NCBI RefSeq assembly: GCF_000826545.1
Contig: NZ_CDME01000011.1
Span: 1,375,650 to 1,439,649 of the forward strand
Reading direction: 5' to 3'
Source of the DNA: Kibdelosporangium sp. MJ126-NF4
Lineage (GTDB): Bacteria; Actinomycetota; Actinomycetes; Mycobacteriales; Pseudonocardiaceae
DNA length: 64,000 nt
Made by a program: the position numbers and the translations under genes. Shown one piece after another: positions 1-12,700 of this stretch (its first letter is position 1; the number at the start of each line of letters is the position of its first letter). The notes below the pieces were generated by a model. It did not search any database. It was not told the DNA's origin and was given only the letters and a program-made list of their open reading frames with translations.

Positions 1-3000
1 GGTGACCTGGTGCGCTGGCGTGCCGACGGCCAGTTGGAGTTCGCCGGGCGCGCCGACCACCAGGTCAAGATCCGCGGCTTCCGCGTCGAACCCGGCGAGG
101 TCGAGTCGCTGCTGATGGCCCAGCCGGACGTGACCGGCGCGCTGGTGGTCGCCGACGAGCACGAGAACCTCGGCACCCGGCTGGTCGCGTACGTCGTCGG
201 CTCGACCGCGGGCCTGCGCGAACGGCTGAGCCGGTCGCTGCCGGAGCACATGGTGCCGTCGGTGGTCGTCGAGCTGGAGTCCTTCCCGTTGACCCCCAAC
301 GGGAAGATCGACCGTGCGGCACTGCCGAAACCCATGGCGCACACGACCGGTCCGGCCCGTGCGGATGCAGATCCGCGGCTCGACCTGATGCGCGGGGTGT
401 TCGCGGTCGTCCTTGAGGTACCCGAGGTCGGCCCGGACGACAGCTTCTTCACCCTCGGCGGGCACTCCCTGCTGGTCACTCGGTTGCTGTCGCGGATCGG
501 CACGGCGTTCGCAGCCACCGCTGCCATCCGGGACGTGTTCGAAGCCCCGACCCCACGCGGGCTGCTGAACCGCCTGGCGGGCAGCGACCGGCCCGCGCTT
601 GCCCGTGCCGACCGATCCGGCCCGTTGCCGATGTCCCACGCCCAGCGCAGGTTGTGGTTCCTGCACCGGCTCGACGGCCCGAGTGCCGCATACAACATCC
701 CCTCGGTGCTGCGGCTCAGCGGTGAGCTGGACGTGGCCGCACTGCGAACCGCGGTGTCCGATGTGGTCGAACGGCACGAGAGCCTGCGCACGGTCTTCAC
801 CGAGGACACGCAGGTGATCCTGCCGCCAGGCGATGTCCCGTTCGAGGTCGCCGAGACGAGCGAGAACGAACTGCCGCAGGCGCTGCGAGTCGCCGCCGAG
901 CACGGCTTCGACCTCGCCCGCGAGATCCCGATCCGGGTGACGGTGTTCAGGCTCGCCGAGGACGAGCACGTCCTGCTCGTGCTGATGCACCACATCGCCA
1001 GTGACGAATGGTCCGTCGGACCGCTGTTCTCGGACCTGCGGCACGCCTACGAGCTGCGCAGGCACGGTGGTTCTCCACAGTGGACTCCACTGTCCGTGCA
1101 GTACGCGGACTACGCGGTCTGGCAGCACGATCAGCTGGACGTCTCGGCGCAGATCGAGTACTGGCGTCGGCAGCTGGCCGGTGCGCCGGAGGAACTCGTC
1201 CTGCCGTTCGACCGGGCACGCCCGGTGAACGCGAGCGACGAGGGTGGCTACCACTTCTACGAGTTGTCCGACGACGTGCACCAGGCGTTGGTGAAACTGG
1301 CCAGGGACAACGACGTCACGGTGTTCATGATCGTGCAGACGGCCGTCGCGGTCCTGCTGTCCAAGATGGGGGCGGGGGACGACATCCCGCTCGGGTCGCC
1401 CATCGCGGGCCGTGGCGAGGCCGCGCTGGAGGACCTGGTCGGGTTCTTCGTGAACACGCTTGTCCTGCGTGTGCGGACCGATGGTGACCCGACCTTCGCC
1501 GAACTGCTGCGCCGGGTGAGGGACGTGGACCTGGCCGCCTTCGAGCACGCCGATGTCCCGTTCGAGCGGCTCGTGGAGGTGCTCAGCCCGGCCCGGTCGT
1601 TGGCGCGTAACCCGCTGTTCCAGGTGATGGTCACCCATCAGCACGACCTCGACGTGGATCTCGGGGTCGGCGGGCTGCTCAGCCACGCCGTGCCGTTCGG
1701 TCTCGACAAGGCCAAGTTCGACCTGACCTTCAGCTTCTTCAGCTCGGCGGACACCCTTGGCGCCGGGATCGAGTACGCGACGGACCTGTTCGATGCCGAC
1801 ACCGTCGCCGATCTCGCCGACCGCCTCACGACACTGATCGGCGCGTTGGTGACGCGTCCGGACAACCCGATCAGCACGCATTCCGTTCTGCTGCCGAAAG
1901 AACAGCTGCCCGCACCACGTACGCACCACGACGGCGTGCTTGTTCCGGAGCAGTTCCGGCTGTCGGCCGTGCGGAACGCGGGCCGGATCGCCATCGACGG
2001 CGCGTTGTCCTACGGCCAGCTCACCAAACGCGTCGGTCAGTTGGCGCGGTTGCTGATCACTCGCGGCATCGGGCCGGAGTCCGTTGTCGGTCTGGCGTGT
2101 CACCCGTCGGCCGAGTTGGCGGTCGGACTGCTCGCGATCCTGGAGACAGGCGCGGCCTACCTGCCGCTCGACGTCGAATACCCCGAGGCGCGGCTGCGGC
2201 TGATGCTGGACGACGCACAGCCGCACCTGGTCCTGACCAACAGCGAGTTCGACCTGTGGTCCGGGCCGAAGGTGGCACTGAACGACCAGCGGGTTCTCGA
2301 ACAGTTGGCAGACCTGCCCGGCGGGCGGGTCACCGATGAGGAGCGCACATTCCCGCTTCGCCCGCAGCACCCGGCCTATGTGCTGTTCACCTCCGGCTCG
2401 TCGGGACGGCCGAAGGCGGTTGTCGGGACACACGAGGCTCTCGCCGCGCGCCTGGCCTGGGGACAGCGCGTGCTTCCGATGAGCCCGCAGGACGTGGTGA
2501 TCGCCAAGAGTTCGATCAGTTTCATCGACGGCAGCACCGAACTGGTCGGTGCGCTGCTCGGTGGCGCGCGGGTCGTGCTCGCCGACGCGGCGCAACGCAG
2601 GGACGCGTTCGCGTTGGCCGATCTGATCGCGCGGCATCAGACGAGCCGGTTGACGCTCGTCCCGAGCCTGCTGCAGGTCCTGCTGGACGTCGACCCGGCC
2701 AAGCTGGAGACCGTCCGGACGTGGGTTTCCAGCGGTGAGGCGTTGCCCGCGGCGCTCGCCGCCCGCGTGTACGCCGCACTGCCCGCGACACGGCTGGTCG
2801 ACCTTTACGGCTGCTCCGAAGCCGGTGGCGACAGCCTGATGTCCGATGGCGAGGGCTTCGCGCGGACCGTCGACGGCACAACGGCGCACGTTCTCGACCG
2901 TCATCTCGCGCCCGTGCCGACCGGCGTGGCAGGCGAGCTGTACCTGAGCGGCGCCGGGATCGCCCGTGGCTACCGGTCCGCTTCGCTGACCGCAACCCGA

Positions 3001-6000
3001 TTCGTGGCCGGACCGAACGGCACCAGGCTGTACCGCACGGGCGACCTCGCACGGCGCGATCGCAACGGCGTGCTCACCTTGCTGGGGCGGGCCGACGACC
3101 AGGTGAAGGTCCGTGGCGTGCGGATCGAGCCTGCCGAGATCGAGGCCGTACTGACCAGTGTGGACGGTGTGACCGCAGCTGCGGTCGTGGCAAGCGGCCA
3201 CGCGCTCGTTGCCTACGTCGTGGCCCGTGAAGTCGCACCTGTCCGGGCCGCCGCGCGGACGGCACTGCCCGCCGGGCTGGTGCCGACCTCGTTCGTGCTC
3301 GTGCCGGAGATCCCGATGCTGCCGAACGGCAAAACCGATCGCAAGGCGCTACGCGACATGCGTGCGTCCGTCGGGGACATCGAGGAAGCCGACGAGTTCT
3401 CGGGTTCCCGCGAGGAGGTCCTCGCCCAGATCTTCGGTGGGGTGCTGGGGGTCGGCACGATCGGCGTCGATGACAACTTCTTCGACCACGGTGGGCACTC
3501 GCTGCTGGCAACGCGACTGGTGTCGCGAATCCGCACGGTGTTCCAGCGTGAAGTGTCGCTGCGCACGGTGTTCGAGTCGCCCACGCCACGCGCACTGGCC
3601 GAGCACCTCGACGACCAGCGGAGCACACGCCCACCGCTCGTCGCCGCCGAGCGGCCGGAACTGCTCCCGCTGTCCTACTCGCAGCGCGGACTGTGGTTCG
3701 TGGACAGGCTGGAAGGTCCACAAGCCGCCCATGTCATCCCGTTCACCGCGCGGCTGCACGGCGAGATCAACGTCTCGGCGCTTCGCCAAGCGGTCGGGGA
3801 CCTGATCCGACGCCACGAGAGTCTGCGGACCGTGTTCGTCGAGCACGACGGCGAGCCGTACCAGGAAATTCTCCCACTGGAGGAGATTCCCTTCGGCGCC
3901 AGGCGGGCTGGGCCGGACTCGGTCGCCGAGTGCCTGGCGCGCACGTTCGATCTGGCCACCGAGCTGCCGATCCGCGTCGACCTGATCAGTGACTCCCGCC
4001 GGGACCATGTGCTTGTCGTGGTGGTGCACCACATCGTGTCCGACGGTCTGTCGGCGGCACCGCTGTTCAACGACCTCGCCACGGCATACCGGGCCAGGTG
4101 GTCGTCGAAGGTACCCGAGTTCGAGCCGCTGCCGGTGCAGTACGCGGACTACGCGTTGTGGCAGGAAAAGCTGGCCAGCGAAGGCCAGATCCGGCAGCAG
4201 CTCGACTACTGGCGCGCGCACCTGGCCGGGCTGCCGGACGAACTGGCCATCCCGACCGATCGCCCTCGCCCTGCTCGCGTTTCCTTCCGAGGCGGTTTCG
4301 TCGAACGGAACCTCTCCGCGCGGCTGCACACCGGGATCAAGGAGCTGGCGAAGAAGACCGGGACGACACCGTTCATGGTCCTGCGCACGGGGGTGGCGGT
4401 GCTGCTGTCGAAACTCGGCGCCGGATACGACATCCCGTTGGGCACACCGGTCGGCGGGCGGCCCGATCCCGCGTTGGAGGACCTGATCGGGTTCTTCGTC
4501 GACACAGTGGTGTTGCGGACCGACCTGACCGGAGACCCGTCGTTCGAGGAGTTGCTCGCCCGGGTCAGGGACACCGACCTGGCCGCGTACGCGCACCAGG
4601 ACGTGCCGTTCGACCAGATCGTCGAAGAAGTGGCGCCGCGGCGGTCACGTGCCCGGCATCCGCTGTTCCAGATTTCGGTCAACCACCACTACCAGCAGCC
4701 GCGGGTGCCGACGATGCCAGGGCTGAGCGTCGAGGCGATGGCCGCGAAGCCGGACATGGCCATGCTCGATCTCGCGTTCGCGTTCGAACAGCCACCGGAC
4801 AGCGACGGCCTGGCACTGTCGGTCAACTACACGTCGGACATGTTCGACCAGTCCACAGTGGAGACGATGGCCAACCGTCTGTTGCTTGTGCTCGAACAGG
4901 CAGTCGCGGGCCGCGCGACTCGTCTGTCCACGTTCGACGTGCGCCTTCCCGGCGAAGCCGCGCCGCCGGTTCGCAACGAACTGCCGTCGCCGCCCACCGC
5001 GGAGATCGGTCGCAAGGCACCGCCTGAGCCCGTGAAGCACGCGGATGCGGCGCTGCGGGACCCGGCCGAGGAGTTGCTCGCCGGGGTGGTCGCCGAGTTG
5101 CTGAACGTCCGATCGGTCGGCGCCGAGGACGACTTCTTCGACCTCGGCGGGCATTCGCTGCTCGCAGTGCGGCTGGTGTCCCGGATCAGGACGATGTTCG
5201 GCACGCAGATGACTGTTTCCGACGTGTTCGACTCGCCGACCGTGCGTGGAATGGCGGCATTGCTGGGACGGGAGAGTGATCGGCCCGCACTCGTTCCGAT
5301 GGCCAGGCCGGACCCGATGCCGCTTTCGCCCGCACAGCAACGCTTGTGGTTCATCCACCGGATGGATGGTCCCAACGAGACGTACAACGTGCCGTTCACG
5401 GCTCGGTTCAGCGGCGCACTGGACGTCGACGCGTTGCGCACCGCGGTCAGCGATGTCGTCCAACGGCACGAGATCCTGCGCACGATCTACCCGGAGACGG
5501 CGACACCGACCCAGCGGGTGATCACCGGCGAGGTCCCGTTCGACGTGGTCGACGTGGACGAGGAAACGCTGCCGACGCTGCTGACCGAGGCGGCGCGCCA
5601 TCCGTTCCGGCTGGCCGAGGAACTGCCGATCCGGGTGACGGTGTACCGCGTGGGCGCGGACCACGTCGTGCTCATGCTGGTGCACCACATCGCGACCGAC
5701 GAGTGGTCGGCGCGGCCGTTGTTCACGGACTTGGCGATCGCGTACGCCGCCAGGCTCGACGGTTCAGCCCCGGCATGGGTCCCGTTGCCCGTGCAGTATG
5801 CGGACTACGCGCTGTGGCAGCGTGAACTGCTCGACTCGGACCGGTCCCAGACCCAGCTCGACTACTGGGACCGCACCTTGGCCGACTTGCCGGACGAGCT
5901 GAACCTGCCCACCGATCACCCGCGTCCGCCGACAGCCTCGTACCGGGGCGACGAAGTCGAACTGCGGCTGCCCGATGACGTGGCCGCGACGATCCGCCGT

Positions 6001-9000
6001 GTGGCAACCGAGAACGGTGTCACGGTGTACATGGTCGTGCAGGCGGCGGTGGCCGTGCTGTTGTCCAAACTCGGCGCCGGTGACGACATTCCGCTCGGAT
6101 CGCCGGTCGCCGGGCGTACCGACCCGGCGCTGGACGATCTGACCGGGTTTTTCGTCAACACGTTGGTGCTGCGGACCTCCACCGCGGGAAACCCGACCTT
6201 CACCGACCTGCTCGCCCGGGTCAGGGCGACCGATCTCGGTGCCTTCGCACACGCGGACCTGCCGTTCGAACGGCTCGTCGAGCACCTGTCGCCGGAACGG
6301 TCGATGTCCCGGCATCCACTGTTCCAGGTCGTCGTGACCCACCGGATGATCGACGAGGAGGACCTCGGCCTGCCGGGGACCACCGCGACGGCATACCGCC
6401 CCGGTTTCGTCGTCGCCAAGTTCGACCTGACCTTCACCGTACGGGAAACCCGTGGCGCCGAATGGCTTTCGCTGGCGTTGAACTACGCGCTGGACCTGTT
6501 CGAGCCGGACACGAGCGCGGCCATGGTCGAACGACTGGCGCATGTGCTCCAGGTGCTGTGTGCCGACCCGACCGCCCGGTTGTCCGCTGTGGACGTGCTG
6601 ACCGGCGGCGAACGCGAGCTCGTGCTGTCGGAGTGGAACCAGACGACCGAGCAGGTGCCGGACCTGACGTTGGCCGGATTGTTCGAGGCCCAGGTCGACG
6701 CGCGGCCGGACGAGCTCGCGCTGGTCGACGGCGACCGCCGGTTCACCTTCGCCGAACTGGAGGCGCTTGCCAACCGGCTGGCGCAAGGGATCCTCGCACG
6801 CGGCCTGCCACCGGAGTCGTTGGTGGCGATCGCGCTGCCGCGCTCGGCGGAGTTCCTTGTCGCGATGTTCGCGGTGGCCAAGGCGGGGCTGGCGTACCTG
6901 CCGGTCGACCCCGGGCATCCGGCTGCCCGTGTCCGGCACGTGCTGGACGACGCCACACCTGCGCTGGTGATCGCCAAGGAGCCTTTGGCGGGAACGGAAG
7001 GTGTCGCGCTGCTGCCGGTCGACACGGCCTGGCAGGACGGGCCCGCCGATCGGCCGCGGGTGGCGATCCGGCCGGACGCGCTGGCCTACGTGATCTACAC
7101 GTCCGGGTCCACGGGCCGCCCCAAGGGCGTCGCGATCCCGCACAGCGGCCTGCCGAGCCTGGTGCGGACCATGGCGGGTGCGTCCGAAAGCGGACCGGGC
7201 AAGCGGGTCGGCCAGTTCGCGTCGTTCTCGTTCGACGTGTCACTGGCCGAGTTGAGCATCTCGATCCTGTGTGGCGCGGCGCTGTACCTGCTGCCGGAAC
7301 ACGCTCGGGCCGGTGCGGAACTCGGCCGGTTCGCCACGGCGAACCGACTGACACACATGGTGATCCCGCCGTCGGTGGTGTCGTCGCTGCCGGACACCTC
7401 GGTCCTGCCCTCGGACCTGACGTTGATCGTCGGCACCGAGGCACTGCGGCGCGATCTCGTGCACGCGTGGTCGGGCGGCCGGATCTTCCTCAACGCGTAC
7501 GGCCCCACCGAGGCCACTGTCAACTCGACGCTGTGGCGTGCCGAACCGGACTGGGCAGCGCCGGTGCTGCCGATCGGCCGCCCGGACGTGAACAAGCGGG
7601 CCTACATCCTCGGCCCGGACCTGCGTCCGGTCCCGCCCGGCGGCACCGGCGAGCTGTACCTCGGCGGCGCGGGCCTGGCCCGCGGCTACCTCGGACAGCC
7701 AGGGGGCACGAGTACCCGGTTCGTCGCCAATCCGTTCCACCAGGGGACCCGGATGTACCGGACCGGTGATCTCGCCAGGTGGACACCCGATGGACTGATC
7801 GACTACCTGGGCCGGGTGGACGAACAGATGAAGGTCCGCGGCTACCGCATCGAACCCGCCGAGGTCGAGGCGGCGCTGATCGACCTGCCCGCGGTGCGGG
7901 CCGCCGCGGTCGCCGTCCGGGAGGCCGACGGCAGGCGTGCGCTCGTCGGCTACCTCGTGGCCGACGTCCGGCTGGACACCGCCGCGATCACCGAGGCGGT
8001 GGCGCAGGTGCTGCCGGAGTACCTGGTGCCCTCGCAGTGGATGCAGCTGGACTCGCTGCCGTTGAGCGTCGCGGGCAAGCTCAACCGGGACGCGTTGCCC
8101 ACACCGGACTTCGCTCGTGCGGCCGAAGCCGCGCTACCCGCCGAAGGACGGCGTGAGGAGATCCTGCTGCGACTGTTCCGCGAGCTGCTCCGCCGCGACG
8201 ACATCGGGGTCGGCGACGCGTTCTTCGAACTGGGCGGGGACAGCATCCTGTCGATCCAGTTGGTGGCAAGGGCACGGGAGCTGGGGCTCGCGTTGACGCC
8301 CCGGAACGTGTTCGAGCGCAAGACAGTTCGCGATCTCGCCGTGGTGGCGACGGAACTCGCCGGGCACGGGCCGGACGTGCACGACCCCGGTGCCGGGTCG
8401 GTCGAGCTGACACCGATCATGCGGCGGTTCCTGACCCGGCACGTGGCCGTGGAGAAGTTCGGGCAGTCGATGCTGCTCAAGCTGCCTGCCGGGATCGACC
8501 CGGTCCGGCTGGACCTGGCGTTGCGGGCAGTGCTGCGGACGCACGACATGTTGCGGGCGCGCCTGGAACCGGGGCTGGGCATCGTGGTGCCGGACGAGGC
8601 CAAGGACTGTCTGCGGGTCGTCCGGGTCGCACCGGGCGAACAACCTCCCCGATCGGAGTTCCTCGCCGCGCGGGAACGGCTCGACCCGTGGACCGGCGCG
8701 ATGGTGCAGGCGGTGTGGTTCGACCACGGCGCGCACGCGCCGTCCGAGTTGCTGGTGCTGGTCCACCACCTGGTGATGGACGGCGTGTCGTGGCGGATCC
8801 TGCTGCCCGACCTGGAGTCGGCGTACTCGGGCGCCGAGTTGCGCCCGGTCCGGACCTCGTTCCGGACATGGGCTGCCGGACTCGGCCAGGTGTCCACAAA
8901 GGATCAGGATGCGTACTGGCGTGCCGTGCTCGGGTCCGGCCCCGCTCCGGTCGGCAGCCGCCCGTTGACCGCGGCCGACACGATCGCCACGGTGTCGAGA

Positions 9001-9741
9001 GTCAGCCGGGTGATGGAGGTCGGCGAACTGCTGAGCACGGTTCCCGGCAAACTCCGGGCGAGCGTGAACGACGTGCTGCTGACCGGGCTGGCGCTGGCCG
9101 CTCGCAGCTGGACCGGCCACGACGACCTGCTGCTCGACCTGAAAGGCCACGGCCGTCGGCAGGAGTTGGTACCCGGCGCGGACTTGTCACGGACCATCGG
9201 GTTGTTCACCACGATCTACCCGGTCCGGCTGGCCACCTCCGGTGTCGACGTCACGGCGGCCGAACAGGATCCGGCACGAGCCGACGACGTGCTGAAAACC
9301 GTGAAGCAGCACCTGCGGCAGGTCCCCGACGACGGGATCGGCTTCGGTCTGCTGCCTGCCTTCCACGACGGCCCCACGCCGTTGATCGCGTTCAACTACT
9401 TCGGCCGGATGGGCACGGCAACGCCGACCGGTGGCTGGCAGACCGAAGGAGGGCTGGGTGGCACGGTCGACGAGCAACGCGTTGTCGATCACGCGTTGAC
9501 GATCGAGGCCACCCTGTCAGCCGACGGCAGCCAGCTCCGCGTCGAATGGGTCTACGCGTCCGGCGTGCTGACCGAGGCAGCGGTGGCCGAGTTCGCGGCC
9601 TTGTGGGAGCGAGGGCTGCGCGCCGTCGCGGCGGCCGCCGATCTGCAGGGCGCGGGCGGCTACACCCCGGCGGACGTGCCGTTGGCGCGGCTCAACCAGT
9701 CCCAGCTCGACAAGATCCAGGCGAGGTGGGCGAAGAAGTGA
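1..9741 (+). CDS. Siderophore-type nonribosomal peptide synthetase, first subunit (5' end outside window)
   Basis: The reading frame is open from base 1 and begins inside an adenylation (A) domain at its GDLVRW core, so the true start lies upstream. Domain order by motif: partial A (to ~345), PCP (GGHS serine codon 466), C (~625-1900, HHIASDE), A (~1940-3330, TSGSSGRPK), PCP (serine 3499), C (~3660-4960, HHIVSDG), PCP directly after a Pro-rich linker with no A domain (serine 5155), C (~5315-6600, HHIATDE), A (~6640-8110, TSGSTGRPK), PCP (GGDS, serine 8242), epimerization domain (~8400-9660, HHLVMDG and FNYFGRMG). The short C-terminal tail resembles a docking (COM) segment. By-eye alignment to GrsA gives pocket residues I-D-T-T-V-S-L-G-D for the second A domain and D-V-A-V-I-G-A-V-N for the third; I cannot name the third substrate. 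The module with the E domain should deliver a D-residue to the next subunit. The stop overlaps the next start (GTGA). Confidence 0.95.
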   Translation, partial: GDLVRWRADGQLEFAGRADHQVKIRGFRVEPGEVESLLMAQPDVTGALVVADEHENLGTRLVAYVVGSTAGLRERLSRSLPEHMVPSVVVELESFPLTPNGKIDRAALPKPMAHTTGPARADADPRLDLMRGVFAVVLEVPEVGPDDSFFTLGGHSLLVTRLLSRIGTAFAATAAIRDVFEAPTPRGLLNRLAGSDRPALARADRSGPLPMSHAQRRLWFLHRLDGPSAAYNIPSVLRLSGELDVAALRTAVSDVVERHESLRTVFTEDTQVILPPGDVPFEVAETSENELPQALRVAAEHGFDLAREIPIRVTVFRLAEDEHVLLVLMHHIASDEWSVGPLFSDLRHAYELRRHGGSPQWTPLSVQYADYAVWQHDQLDVSAQIEYWRRQLAGAPEELVLPFDRARPVNASDEGGYHFYELSDDVHQALVKLARDNDVTVFMIVQTAVAVLLSKMGAGDDIPLGSPIAGRGEAALEDLVGFFVNTLVLRVRTDGDPTFAELLRRVRDVDLAAFEHADVPFERLVEVLSPARSLARNPLFQVMVTHQHDLDVDLGVGGLLSHAVPFGLDKAKFDLTFSFFSSADTLGAGIEYATDLFDADTVADLADRLTTLIGALVTRPDNPISTHSVLLPKEQLPAPRTHHDGVLVPEQFRLSAVRNAGRIAIDGALSYGQLTKRVGQLARLLITRGIGPESVVGLACHPSAELAVGLLAILETGAAYLPLDVEYPEARLRLMLDDAQPHLVLTNSEFDLWSGPKVALNDQRVLEQLADLPGGRVTDEERTFPLRPQHPAYVLFTSGSSGRPKAVVGTHEALAARLAWGQRVLPMSPQDVVIAKSSISFIDGSTELVGALLGGARVVLADAAQRRDAFALADLIARHQTSRLTLVPSLLQVLLDVDPAKLETVRTWVSSGEALPAALAARVYAALPATRLVDLYGCSEAGGDSLMSDGEGFARTVDGTTAHVLDRHLAPVPTGVAGELYLSGAGIARGYRSASLTATRFVAGPNGTRLYRTGDLARRDRNGVLTLLGRADDQVKVRGVRIEPAEIEAVLTSVDGVTAAAVVASGHALVAYVVAREVAPVRAAARTALPAGLVPTSFVLVPEIPMLPNGKTDRKALRDMRASVGDIEEADEFSGSREEVLAQIFGGVLGVGTIGVDDNFFDHGGHSLLATRLVSRIRTVFQREVSLRTVFESPTPRALAEHLDDQRSTRPPLVAAERPELLPLSYSQRGLWFVDRLEGPQAAHVIPFTARLHGEINVSALRQAVGDLIRRHESLRTVFVEHDGEPYQEILPLEEIPFGARRAGPDSVAECLARTFDLATELPIRVDLISDSRRDHVLVVVVHHIVSDGLSAAPLFNDLATAYRARWSSKVPEFEPLPVQYADYALWQEKLASEGQIRQQLDYWRAHLAGLPDELAIPTDRPRPARVSFRGGFVERNLSARLHTGIKELAKKTGTTPFMVLRTGVAVLLSKLGAGYDIPLGTPVGGRPDPALEDLIGFFVDTVVLRTDLTGDPSFEELLARVRDTDLAAYAHQDVPFDQIVEEVAPRRSRARHPLFQISVNHHYQQPRVPTMPGLSVEAMAAKPDMAMLDLAFAFEQPPDSDGLALSVNYTSDMFDQSTVETMANRLLLVLEQAVAGRATRLSTFDVRLPGEAAPPVRNELPSPPTAEIGRKAPPEPVKHADAALRDPAEELLAGVVAELLNVRSVGAEDDFFDLGGHSLLAVRLVSRIRTMFGTQMTVSDVFDSPTVRGMAALLGRESDRPALVPMARPDPMPLSPAQQRLWFIHRMDGPNETYNVPFTARFSGALDVDALRTAVSDVVQRHEILRTIYPETATPTQRVITGEVPFDVVDVDEETLPTLLTEAARHPFRLAEELPIRVTVYRVGADHVVLMLVHHIATDEWSARPLFTDLAIAYAARLDGSAPAWVPLPVQYADYALWQRELLDSDRSQTQLDYWDRTLADLPDELNLPTDHPRPPTASYRGDEVELRLPDDVAATIRRVATENGVTVYMVVQAAVAVLLSKLGAGDDIPLGSPVAGRTDPALDDLTGFFVNTLVLRTSTAGNPTFTDLLARVRATDLGAFAHADLPFERLVEHLSPERSMSRHPLFQVVVTHRMIDEEDLGLPGTTATAYRPGFVVAKFDLTFTVRETRGAEWLSLALNYALDLFEPDTSAAMVERLAHVLQVLCADPTARLSAVDVLTGGERELVLSEWNQTTEQVPDLTLAGLFEAQVDARPDELALVDGDRRFTFAELEALANRLAQGILARGLPPESLVAIALPRSAEFLVAMFAVAKAGLAYLPVDPGHPAARVRHVLDDATPALVIAKEPLAGTEGVALLPVDTAWQDGPADRPRVAIRPDALAYVIYTSGSTGRPKGVAIPHSGLPSLVRTMAGASESGPGKRVGQFASFSFDVSLAELSISILCGAALYLLPEHARAGAELGRFATANRLTHMVIPPSVVSSLPDTSVLPSDLTLIVGTEALRRDLVHAWSGGRIFLNAYGPTEATVNSTLWRAEPDWAAPVLPIGRPDVNKRAYILGPDLRPVPPGGTGELYLGGAGLARGYLGQPGGTSTRFVANPFHQGTRMYRTGDLARWTPDGLIDYLGRVDEQMKVRGYRIEPAEVEAALIDLPAVRAAAVAVREADGRRALVGYLVADVRLDTAAITEAVAQVLPEYLVPSQWMQLDSLPLSVAGKLNRDALPTPDFARAAEAALPAEGRREEILLRLFRELLRRDDIGVGDAFFELGGDSILSIQLVARARELGLALTPRNVFERKTVRDLAVVATELAGHGPDVHDPGAGSVELTPIMRRFLTRHVAVEKFGQSMLLKLPAGIDPVRLDLALRAVLRTHDMLRARLEPGLGIVVPDEAKDCLRVVRVAPGEQPPRSEFLAARERLDPWTGAMVQAVWFDHGAHAPSELLVLVHHLVMDGVSWRILLPDLESAYSGAELRPVRTSFRTWAAGLGQVSTKDQDAYWRAVLGSGPAPVGSRPLTAADTIATVSRVSRVMEVGELLSTVPGKLRASVNDVLLTGLALAARSWTGHDDLLLDLKGHGRRQELVPGADLSRTIGLFTTIYPVRLATSGVDVTAAEQDPARADDVLKTVKQHLRQVPDDGIGFGLLPAFHDGPTPLIAFNYFGRMGTATPTGGWQTEGGLGGTVDEQRVVDHALTIEATLSADGSQLRVEWVYASGVLTEAAVAEFAALWERGLRAVAAAADLQGAGGYTPADVPLARLNQSQLDKIQARWAKK

Positions 9742-12700
9742 GCACCCCGGCGATCGTCGACATCCTCCCACTGTCGCCGCTGCAGGAAGGACTGCTGTTC
9801 CTCAGCAGCTACTCCAGCGAAGGCGACGATCCCTACACCACGCAGATGCTGCTGGACCTGAGCGGGGACATGGACAGCGGGCGACTGCGGGGCGCCGCGC
9901 GATCCCTGCTCGACCGGCACCCGAACCTCAGGTCCTGCTTCTGGTTCGAGGACCTCGACCATCCGGTGGCGCTCGTCCCGGAGTCGGTCGATCCGCCGTG
10001 GGCCGAGCTGGACCTGACCGGCCTGCCCGATCCGCGAGCCGAGGCGGACCGCGTCGCGGCCACTCAGCGGGCCACGCGGTTCGTCATGGACCAGCCGCCG
10101 CTGTTCCGGTTCCACCTGCTGCGGCTGGGTTCCCGGCAACACCGGCTGGTGATCACCACCCACCACATCATGATGGACGGCTGGTCCAACGCGTTGCTGG
10201 TCCGCGAACTGCTCGAGTTGTACCGGGGGACCGGGCTTGCGCCTGCCGCGCAGTACCGTGACTACCTGGCCTGGCTCGACGGCCGGGACAAGGCGGCGAG
10301 CACAGCGGCCTGGCGGCAGGTCCTGTCGGACGTCAGATCGTGCACACCGTTCTCCGGTGCTCGTCCGGACGGTCTGGCCGAGCAGCGGACAGCGACGATC
10401 GACGACCACGTGTCCACGTTCGCCAGGCAACACGGCCTGACGTTCAACACCGTTCTGCAAGGTGCCTGGCTGACGGTGCTGGGTGAGTTCGCCGGGACGT
10501 CCGATGTGGTGACCGGGCAGGTGGTCGCCGGACGACCACCGGAGGTACCCCGGGTCGGGGAGATCATCGGACTGTTCATCAACACCGTGCCGGTCCGGGC
10601 CAAGCTGGAGTACGCCGAGCGGTGCCTGGACTTCCTGACCCGGTTGCAGACCGAACAGACTTCGATGCTCGACCACCAGTACATCGACCTGTCCGCGGTC
10701 ACCAGGACCGCCGGGGTGGGCGAACTGTTCGACACGCTGCTGGTCATCGAGACCTACCCGGTCGACGAGCAAGCGCTCGAACGCTCGGAGAGCGGCACCG
10801 GCCTGCGGGTCGAGCGCATGTTCGGCGACGACGGCTCGCACTACCCGGTGATGCTGATGGTCAGCCCCGGCCACGGCCGGATCAGGCTCGACCTGAAGTA
10901 CCGCGGTGTCGACTCGGCCACCGCGGAGCACCTGCTGTCCCGGTTGAAGACTGTGCTGAGCACCCTGGTCAACGAACCGAGCACGCCGGTCGGCCGACTC
11001 ACGCGGCGCGCGACGACAGCGGCGGCCGAGCCGGAGAACGTCGAATTCCCCGAGCTCACCGGTCTGATCGAACGCACACTGCGCACCGACCGGGACACCC
11101 GCGCACTGCTGGCCGACGGCGTGTGGCTCACCCGCGGTGACCTCGACGACCGTGCGTCCGCCATGGCCGACGCGCTCGCAGAGCGCGGTATCGGCCCGGA
11201 GTCCATTGTCGGTGTGGCCACCGGATACCACGCCGAACTGGCCGTCGCGCTGCTGGCCGTGCTCAAGGCAGGGGCCTGCTACCTGCCGCTCGACCTGCGC
11301 TACCCGCCCGAGCGACTGCGCCAGATGATCACCGACGCCAAACCGGACCTCCTGCTGACCACCGGCGCCCTCCCAGCCAACCTCACCAACCTCGCCCCAG
11401 AAATGCTCGTGAGTGTTTACGCCGGTTCTAACCGGACTAAACACTCACGAGCTCTGCCTGGGCATCCGGCGTACGTCGTGTACACGTCCGGGTCGACTGG
11501 GCGTCCCAGGGGCGTGCTTGGTACCCGGCTCGGGTTGGCCAACCGGCTGGAGTGGTTGCAACGGCATGAGCCGCTGGAGCCGAGGGATCTGGTGCTGGTC
11601 AAGAGTTCCATCAGTTTCGTCGACGGCACGACCGAACTGCTCGGCGCCATTGCCGCCGGGGCGCCCGCCGTGCTCGCGTCGGCCGAGGACCGCAGGGACC
11701 CGTTGGCACTGGCCAGGTTGATCGACCGGCACAAGCCGACCAGGGTGACCGGTGTGCCGAGCCTGCTGCAGGCCATGGGGGACAGCGCGGCCGAGCTGCT
11801 CGGGTCGGTGCGGACGTGGGTCTCCAGCGGCGAGGCGTTGACCGCCGCGCACATCGCGTCGATCCCGTCCGGCCGGGTCGTCAACCTCTACGGCTCCTCG
11901 GAAGCCAGCGGCGACAGCATGTACTGCCGGGACGCGCGCACGTCGTCCGCGCTGGGTGTGCCGATCGCCAACACCGAGGCACGAGTGCTCGACGGCTGGC
12001 TGCGGGAGGTCCCGCCCGGCGGGCTGGGGGAGTTGTACGTCACCGGACTGGGCCTGGCACGTGGCTACCTGGGTGACACGCGGCTGACTGCGACCCGTTT
12101 CGTGGCGGACCCGTTCGCCCACGGGGAGCGGATGTACCGCACCGGTGACCTCGTGCGGCGGCGCTCGGACGGCTCCGTGGACTACCTGGGACGCACCGAC
12201 GACCAGGTCAAGATCCGCGGTTTCCGGGTCGAGCCCGCGGAGATCGAGTCCGTGCTCGGCCGGGCCGACGGTGTCCGCGCGGCCGCCGTGCGGATCCACA
12301 AGCGACCGGACGGTCCCGCCCGCGTCGTCGCCTACCTCGTCGGTGACGTGGACACCGAGGCGGTGCGTGCCACGGCCGCCGCGCACCTGGCCGAACACCA
12401 GGTGCCGTCGGTGTTCGTGACGCTGGACGCGCTGCCGACGACCCCCAGTGGCAAGATCGACCGCAACCAGCTGCCCGAGCCGGACCTGAGCCTGCTCAGC
12501 GGCGGCGACCGGCCACGCACCGCGGACGAACGCACCCTCGCCGGGATCTTCGCCGAGGTGCTCGGGCTGGAGCAGGTCGGCGTGCACGACGGGTTCGCCG
12601 AACTCGGCGGCGACAGCATCGTTTCCATCCAGGTGATCGGCAAGGCGCGAGCAGCCGGTTTCACGCTGGACCCCAAGGACGTCTTCGAGTACAAGACTGT

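Noticed and set aside
9738..9740. Longer form of the second NRPS beginning near 8688
   Set aside because: The extra 350 codons are an out-of-frame reading of the upstream epimerization domain; the C domain and the GTGA overlap set the start at 9738.
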